This document shows positions 61,260 to 64,000 of a DNA stretch of 64,000 bases, in pieces. Numbering within the stretch: the first letter of the stretch is position 1; every line of letters starts with the position of its first letter. Both the position numbers and the translations under genes were made by a program. The notes below the pieces were generated by a model. The model saw only the letters and a list, made by a program, of their open reading frames with translations, was not told the DNA's origin and did no database searches. The DNA comes from Gavia stellata. Its lineage: Eukaryota; Chordata; Aves; Gaviiformes; Gaviidae. The stretch lies in NCBI RefSeq assembly GCF_030936135.1, contig NC_082613.1, positions 4,092,001-4,156,000 on the forward strand, given 5' to 3'.

Positions 61260-63484
61260 TCAGTAAATGTCTGGACAGTCTGAGAAATTTCTATCAAAAT
61301 AGCCACCTGAGTACAGCCAGTCTGAAGTCCCAGTGTATGGGTTAGTGCCTTGATGAAACCATCTGTAAAAAAACAAAAAAAAGAAAAAGAAACAATAAAA
61401 GAAAAAAGCAAACAGAGTGAACAATTATTAATGGGGGAAAAAAACCAAACTTTGCTTCTTTCACAAAATATTGTAAAAACCCACTGGTATTTCTTACCAG
61501 TAAAAAATTCTCAGGAAATACTCTGAGCATGAAAAATAAGGCATTAAACTTCCTACGCAATTATCACCACCTTGTAAAGCATCTTTTTTTTTTTTTTTTA
61601 CATAAAGTCAAGAAGGAGTATGAAATTGATTTTAAAATTGCTGTCCTATTCCAAATAAAAATAACATTGATATTCTAGATTATATATTGATTACATATAT
61701 TAATTTTTACTTTAAAAGAATGCCAAATCAGTTACACAACCCTTTTTGTATACCTGTCCAAACAGGAAAGAGTTTTCTTCTATGGAACTGTACTTTGCAC
61801 AGAACATTAACTGATGCTCACTTTTTAGCCATGTTGACTGAAAACAATTTTATGTTCTCTGGAAGAGATTTTCAAAGGCATTAACTGGAATTAGTCTGTA
61901 GCTGCTCCTCTGGGCTTTGGGAAGAGAATGCCTTCTCTTCTCAATTTCATTAAATCATGGGAGCATCCCAAAGTTCCTGCCTTTGAAGGAAGCACCTGCA
62001 GTAACTGGCTGTGAGCGTACACTCACTGCACAGCATTGGCATCTGTGAAAAGCAACCAGCAGGAGCAGGAGCCAAATCACAGATTACTCCGTGATGCATT
62101 TTATGACTGAGAAGTCACTTGAATATGCAATCAAAAAAGCAATTTCTGAAGTATCCAAGCCAAGAAGTCCTAAGAGTGTGAAAACAAAAGGCCCTAGAGG
62201 GCCACATCGTCATACTCAACTGCCAAAAGCTGGACAGGAATTGGCTAAAGGAGAGATGAGACTTAACATCTTCTTCATTGTAACAAAAATATGACCTCTG
62301 TAGGTTTTAAAGAACAAAACCAAAAAAAATCCAGTATTATCACAGGAGTTAATTATGACAGGTTTCAGCATTTATTATTAGATAATTTCTCCAGGACAAA
62401 GTTATCAGCAGTTTTGGCTTCCAGCTACATTATTAATTGCTGACCCAGCAAATGCTTTAAGTGACACTACAAATTGTGCTGTCATGCAGGAAATCAAACA
62501 CACACTGTCTTGAATAAAAAGATTTCAAGCAGTATACCAAACCATTCCAAGCATTAAACAAATGCCCAACTTCCTTCCCCCTTACCGTGTGTGCCACTCC
62601 ACTTCATCTTTTGCACGCTCCTTGCGAGCAGCTCTTTGTTTCTCTTCTAGTCTCTCCTTTTCTTTGCTAGCCACATCTAACAAACATTTCAAGAGAAATC
62701 AGTTACTTAGCAAAATAGAAACAAAAGTGCAGAAAACAGACAAGACTGCAGAGAAATGACATATAGTTCATTTAAGCAAGAGAAAGCATTTGCTGTACAC
62801 AATCTCACTGGACAATGAAAATGTCAGGCAACAAAAAACTAAAACTGTCATTTCAGAAAAGTTGCTGCTACAAACACAGAGTCGAAACGGAAATTTTGGT
62901 GTTTTATCTATCAGAAACACCGCACTGAGACAGCAGGAAAGAACTTAGATTAGGCATAACAGAGAGAGCGATTTTTTCCACTATTTGGCCATGTGTTTTT
63001 TCTGACAAATGCCAGAGCAACAGAGCATGCCTGTTCACCACATGTCTTTCCAGACAGACTCCAGAGCAAGAGAGCATGTCTGCCAGTTCCCCCCCAGTTA
63101 ACAAACATGCAAATACACTGTAACATAGGATAGCAGTCTTGGGATCCACCGTGGACACATTTGCTCTCCCAGACTTTTCTGGGAGAAAACAGACATCATA
63201 CATTGTTCAAAAGCATGTTCATTAACACAGGATGAAAAAGAGTTAAGGCTGCTCTGGGAATGAGAAACTGAAGACAGTGTTCCTGTATCCACCAACCTCC
63301 CTTCAGTCATCCCTCTCAAAACTTACTAATGTGAAAATATTTCCTCCAGCAAACACATACCCATGTTTCCGTTTTCCATATTTCTGATATCTGGACGTAG
63401 CCGACAGTCAGTGGGAGCTAATATTGCTTCCATGCCCTTTTCTAGCTCATTGAGACTCACAGCAAAACTGGTGAAATTGTACAT
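61260..63484 (-). CDS. OSBPL2: OSBPL2 (ORP2) C-terminal exons, partial
   Basis: ORP2 is a cytosolic oxysterol-binding-protein-related lipid transfer protein that exchanges cholesterol and phosphoinositides between membranes. Three exons, in transcript order: 63484-63361, 62676-62586, 61362-61260 (318 bases, 105 residues and a TGA stop). They encode the end of the ORD domain: MYNFTSFAVSLNELEKGM, APTDCRLRPDIRNMENGNMD, the charged helix SKEKERLEEKQRAARKERAK, then RWFHQGTNPYTGTSDWLYSG and FSDCPDIY at the C-terminus. These match the human OSBPL2 end as I remember it better than OSBPL1A. The first ATG shown is internal to the protein. The rest of the gene lies beyond 64,000. Confidence 0.95.
62990..63091. 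repeat. Imperfect 51-bp tandem repeat in OSBPL2 intron
   Basis: Two copies, starting CATGTGTTTTTTCTGACAAA at 62,990 and CATGTCTTTCCAGACAGACT at 63,041, share the core CCAGAGCAA(C/G)AGAGCATG. They are an old local duplication. Confidence 0.55.
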
Positions 63485-64000
63485 CTTAAAAGCAAATTAA
63501 AGATAACATACAAGTTATTTTGGCAAAGTGGCACTGGGCTCCCTATACCGAATGGATACAACAGAACTTCCACGAGAAATTAGCGAGTCAAATCTTCTCT
63601 CACTGGCTACTCTGAAAGCAAGGTTAGGTTCATACAAAACTAGGGTTTTTTTGTTGGAGAGGAGGGCCAACGAAGGGCAGAAGGGGATGGAAAACACAGC
63701 TTTCATTTTCGAAGCAGTCTTTGCTTCAGAGGATCAAGACATATTTTCCTCCACATCTCATATTTAACATTATGATTTTTATGAAAAACACACCCACACC
63801 TAAAAGACCAAAAAGTCTCATTGAAACTGCTGAAGTTAATATCCAGCTGCCCAGTTACTGCATTTTTTTGGAAGCCCGTCTTCTAACAGCAGGGTTGGCA
63901 GAAGGGAATGTGTCTCCATATTTTAGCCACTCTAAGTGCTAAGATCTTGTAAACAGGTTAACCTGAGACACCAGACTCACACTGAAGCAGCTGCAGTCAG
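63485..64000 (-). other. OSBPL2: OSBPL2 intron running out of the window
   Basis: This lies upstream of the first visible OSBPL2 exon on the minus strand (acceptor TTTGCTTTTAAG). No further ORD exon was recognised. Confidence 0.65.

Noticed and set aside
1-64000. A wholly new gene system, mobile cassette or RNA gene cluster
   Set aside because: All coding signal found belongs to three known conserved vertebrate genes; no tRNA, rRNA, snRNA or viral element could be supported by reading.

Overview
This is vertebrate nuclear DNA, very probably from a bird. The genes are split by GT-AG introns, there is a CpG-island promoter, and the interspersed repeats recognised are two CR1 LINE 3'-end relics (one clear, one tentative). 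The gene order LAMA5 - ADRM1 - OSBPL2 matches the human 20q13.33 block as I remember it. No prokaryotic genes, CRISPR arrays, phage or intact retroviral genes were seen.

Region 1 (1-49,235, plus strand) is LAMA5, the laminin alpha-5 chain. I resolved 75 consecutive coding exons (named w1-w75 here), from the end of the laminin N-terminal domain to the stop codon. Their 10,239 coding bases stay in one frame and give 3,412 residues. Against about 3,695 residues for human LAMA5, only about 280 N-terminal residues lie before the window. Domain order: end of LN; LE1-11; domain IVb; LE12-16a; laminin IV type A (with an RGD); LE16b-22; coiled-coil domains II/I; LG1-3; a basic/His linker; LG4-5.

Region 2 (about 49,730-57,345, minus strand) is ADRM1 (Rpn13), the proteasomal ubiquitin receptor, convergent with LAMA5. 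One non-coding and nine coding exons are complete (405 residues). The promoter is a CpG island at 56,640-57,520 with YY1-type and ARE-type motifs.

Region 3 (about 57,515-64,000, minus strand) is the 3' part of OSBPL2: the last three coding exons (105 residues) and a long AU-rich 3' UTR with two candidate polyadenylation sites. The distal one lies just upstream of the ADRM1 promoter, so OSBPL2 and ADRM1 are tightly packed tail-to-head.

The most interesting signal is in LAMA5 domain IVb. Two homologous neighbouring exons (18,572-18,710 and 19,000-19,129) both run from phase 0 to phase 1. Exactly one must be used to keep the frame; joining both creates an immediate TAA stop. The first resembles the human LAMA5 sequence and carries a cysteine pair; the second resembles LAMA3 and lacks it. 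A weaker third candidate of the same phase lies at 21,267-21,396. A GC-AG intron interrupts LG2. Splice sites were placed by eye from consensus, frame and remembered mammalian orthologues, without transcript data.
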